A stretch of 64,000 nt of DNA from Allorhizobium undicola ORS 992 = ATCC 700741 (GTDB lineage Bacteria > Pseudomonadota > Alphaproteobacteria > Rhizobiales > Rhizobiaceae). Of this stretch, positions 62,097 through 64,000 are shown piece after piece. Location: positions 1 through 64,000 of the forward strand of contig NZ_JHXQ01000004.1 in assembly GCF_000621665.1 (NCBI RefSeq). Reading direction: 5' to 3'. Numbering within the stretch: position 1 is the first letter of the stretch; each line of letters opens with the position of its first letter. The notes beneath the pieces are model-generated. The model did no database searches. It saw nothing but the letters and a program-made list of their open reading frames with translations, and was not told the DNA's origin. The position numbers were made by a program, and so were the translations under genes.

Positions 62097-62876
62097 TTAC
62101 TTTGTCGAGGGTGGAAGGTGCGAGGAGAGGTGTTTGACAATATCACGGGTTGTAGGAACACCCTGCGGCGCAAGCACCGGGGCAAAAACCCGGCGGGAAG
62201 CACGCACTGCCACCGGCAGGCCCTGATAAAGCCGCTTCTGCGCTTCCACGACGATCACGCCGCTGAAGGCGGGCGAAAAGATCCGCCCCAAGCGCTCGAA
62301 GGCGCTGCGCAGGCCAAGAATGGTCTTGAGCTGCGAGGGCGGGAAAAACAGCGCCTCCGCCGTTGCCCCCGGCGTAAAATTGGTCTCGCGAAACAGCGCC
62401 GTCAACTGGCGGCGCGAATAGGGGCGCCCGGAACCGAAGGGCGTGTGCTCCATGCGCGCCCAGACCCCGCGCCGGTTGGGCGCGACAATGACGAGGCGGC
62501 CGCCCGGCGCCAGCACCCGCCAGATTTCCTTGAGCGTCTCGCGCGGATTTTCGGCAAATTCCAGCGAATGCACCATCAGCACACGGTCGATCGAACTGTC
62601 GGGCAGCGGCAATTCCTCATCGAAAACCAGCGCCGTGGCCGACAGCTCCCCCGGCGGCCAGTTCACGGCGCCCTGCCCTGCGGGCATGAAGGCAAAGGCG
62701 CGCTCGGTATCGGCACGGAAACGGTCCAGATAAGGAATGGCATAGCCCAGCCCCACCAGTCGCTCTTCAGGAAGCCGAGCCCATAGCGAGGCAAGCGCCA
62801 TGGAGATGGATTGTTCCGCAACCCGTCCGAGCTGGGAATGATAGAACTGGCGAAGATCGACAATATCCACATGCAT
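62097..62876 (-). CDS. Class I SAM-dependent methyltransferase
   Basis: A 259-residue methyltransferase-like protein of a rhizobial family adjacent to his[18 protein letters not shown] is the family N-terminus; [26 protein letters not shown] and [23 protein letters not shown] are the SAM-fold strands. The glycine-rich SAM loop is replaced by [13 protein letters not shown]. The substrate is unknown. The start codon is uncertain: ATG 62876 fits the family but has no clear ribosome-binding site, and an ATG at 62912 is in frame. It is divergent from gloB and probably heads the hisC-tyrC operon. Confidence 0.87.
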   Translation of the reverse strand: MHVDIVDLRQFYHSQLGRVAEQSISMALASLWARLPEERLVGLGYAIPYLDRFRADTERAFAFMPAGQGAVNWPPGELSATALVFDEELPLPDSSIDRVLMVHSLEFAENPRETLKEIWRVLAPGGRLVIVAPNRRGVWARMEHTPFGSGRPYSRRQLTALFRETNFTPGATAEALFFPPSQLKTILGLRSAFERLGRIFSPAFSGVIVVEAQKRLYQGLPVAVRASRRVFAPVLAPQGVPTTRDIVKHLSSHLPPSTK

Positions 62877-63014
62877 AAACACGAATGTGACAGCACATTC
62901 CCCTGATTTCAAGGCGCAAGACTGGGTATCGGCCCGGCAAAAGGGGCATCCGGCTTTTGACCTCGACGGCGCGCCGTCCTACAGTTCCTCGGCAAACATG
63001 TGAGGAATCGCCTG

Positions 63015-63785
63015 ATGAAAAGCCTTGAACTGGAAGTCTGTCTCTGCCGCAGCGATAATTTTGGCGTCTTGGTCCATTGTCCGGAAACAGGCCTCACGGC
63101 TTCGATCGACGCGCCGGAGGCAGGCCCGATCATCGCCGCGGCCGAGCGGCGCGGCTGGACCATCACGCATATCCTCACCACCCACCATCATACCGACCAT
63201 GTCGAAGCCAATCTGGCGCTCAAGGAAAAATACGGCTGCACCATTATCGGGCCGGTCAACGAGGCCGTTGCCATTCCCGGCCTCGACCGCACCGCCGCCG
63301 ACGGCGACGAGCTGTTGTTTGGCGCCCATCGCGTGCAGGTTATCGAAACCCCCGGCCACACGGCGGGACATGTCTGCTATCATTTCGTGGACAGCAAGCT
63401 GCTTTTTGCCGCCGATACGCTGTTTGCGCTGGGTTGCGGGCGGCTGTTCGAGCGCTCCGCCAGCGAGATGTGGCATTCCCTGCAAAAGCTATGCGTATTG
63501 CCAGACGAAACAGCCATTTATTTCGGCCATGAATATACGCTCTCCAATGCCCGTTTCGCGCTGACCATCGATCCCGACAATGCGCGACTGAAGACACGGG
63601 TGGAGGAAATAGAAGCCCTGCGGGCGGAAGGCCGCTTCACCATTCCCACCACGCTTTATCTGGAAAAGGAAACCAACCCTTTCCTGCGCGTCGCAGACCC
63701 TTCCATTCGCCGGAACCTGCTGATGGAAAGCCGCAGCAACGAAGAGGTTTTTGCCGAGATCCGCAAGCGCAAGGACAATTTCTGA
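63015..63785 (+). CDS. gloB: Hydroxyacylglutathione hydrolase (glyoxalase II)
   Basis: Glyoxalase II hydrolyses S-lactoylglutathione to lactate and glutathione, detoxifying methylglyoxal. The 256-residue metallo-beta-lactamase-fold protein has the metal-binding [36 protein letters not shown] and YFGHEYT, and the C-terminal EKETNPFLR that binds glutathione. ATG 63015 has GAGGA upstream; the GTG at 63000 is less likely. The cupin gene starts 1 bp after it ends. Confidence 0.95.
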   Translation: MKSLELEVCLCRSDNFGVLVHCPETGLTASIDAPEAGPIIAAAERRGWTITHILTTHHHTDHVEANLALKEKYGCTIIGPVNEAVAIPGLDRTAADGDELLFGAHRVQVIETPGHTAGHVCYHFVDSKLLFAADTLFALGCGRLFERSASEMWHSLQKLCVLPDETAIYFGHEYTLSNARFALTIDPDNARLKTRVEEIEALRAEGRFTIPTTLYLEKETNPFLRVADPSIRRNLLMESRSNEEVFAEIRKRKDNF

Positions 63786-63786
63786 C

Positions 63787-64000
63787 ATGCGCGCGCAAGA
63801 CATCATTACCGCACTTTCCATGCAACCGCACCCCGAAGGCGGCTGGTATACGGAAACCTTTCGCGACAGCGCCGACGGCACGCGCGGGCACTCGACAGCC
63901 ATCTACTATCTTTTGGAGCGTGGGCAGCGCTCGCATTGGCACAGGGTGCGCGATGCCGCCGAAGTCTGGCATTATTACGCGGGCGCGCCGCTTGCGCTTC
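63787..64000 (+). CDS. Cupin (DUF985) family protein, 3' end beyond window
   Basis: Only the first 71 codons are visible. They begin MRAQDIITALSMQPHPEGGWYTETFRD, then carry STAIYYLLERGQRSHWHRV and EVWHYYAGAPLAL, typical of DUF985 cupins, which have a metal- or sugar-binding barrel of unclear function. The start lies 1 bp after the gloB stop, so both are probably cotranscribed. Confidence 0.88.
   Translation, partial: MRAQDIITALSMQPHPEGGWYTETFRDSADGTRGHSTAIYYLLERGQRSHWHRVRDAAEVWHYYAGAPLAL

Overview
The window looks like a chromosomal segment of a member of the Rhizobiales, most probably the Rhizobiaceae (Agrobacterium/Allorhizobium/Rhizobium type). The evidence is the GC-rich coding sequence, gene neighbourhoods typical of that group (lysC-ptsP-prfA-prmC-DUF4167 and clpB; argJ-GNAT-mutT; etfBA with a 3-hydroxyacyl-CoA dehydrogenase; lptM-lysA-TIGR02302; ftsEX; hisC-tyrC), an lpiA-acvB pair, and many rhizobial-style intergenic palindromic repeats. 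Almost everything is core housekeeping. No prophage, insertion sequence, CRISPR array, plasmid replication gene or integrase was seen.

Layout. 0-0.34 kb: on the minus strand, what looks like the promoter and leader of an rRNA operon whose 16S gene lies off the left edge. 0.7-12.5 kb: an M23 peptidase, then the minus-strand series lysC, ptsP, prfA, prmC, DUF4167 and clpB (amino-acid biosynthesis, nitrogen-type PTS, translation termination, protein disaggregation). 12.9-18 kb: lpiA-acvB, which make and break lysyl-phosphatidylglycerol, and an SH3b protein. 18.3-25.5 kb: ubiG, the comF-grxC-nitrilase-DUF1178 run, a methyltransferase and secA with a readable promoter. 25.8-29.6 kb: a parvulin, argJ-GNAT-mutT and a small membrane protein. 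29.6-30.5 kb: an orphan Flp pilin surrounded by repeats. 30.5-35.4 kb (minus): SDR, HIG1 protein, cobalamin adenosyltransferase, etfB, etfA and hydroxyacyl-CoA dehydrogenase. 35.5-40.4 kb: YihY, GluQ-RS, AlkA-type glycosylase, HNH protein, DsbB, a DedA/YqaA protein and tRNA-Leu(CAA). 40.4-45.5 kb: a lipoprotein, an acyl-CoA synthetase, and a translationally coupled flippase/GNAT pair. 45.6-52.3 kb: tlpA divergent from argH, lptM-lysA-TIGR02302. 52.3-58.4 kb: cpdR, hpt, a membrane protein divergent from ftsEX, ydcF, plsC. 58.4-64 kb: chaC, DUF2125, a methyltransferase-hisC-tyrC operon, gloB and a truncated cupin gene.

The most unusual content is non-coding. One palindromic element family has a nearly constant core (AAAACCGGTTCCCACTTTT) between terminal arms that differ from locus to locus yet stay complementary. 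At two distant loci it forms direct arrays (4 and 5 units) with the same ~54-bp unit-plus-spacer architecture. A second family of ~105-bp two-palindrome elements, like the RIME class known in rhizobia, occurs four times; one copy supplies the last codons of dsbB. Several intrinsic terminators are readable, including one about 255 bp beyond hpt that leaves an unexplained transcribed stretch.

All functions come from recognising protein families and motifs by eye. Names of conserved-domain proteins are inferences; no database search was made.
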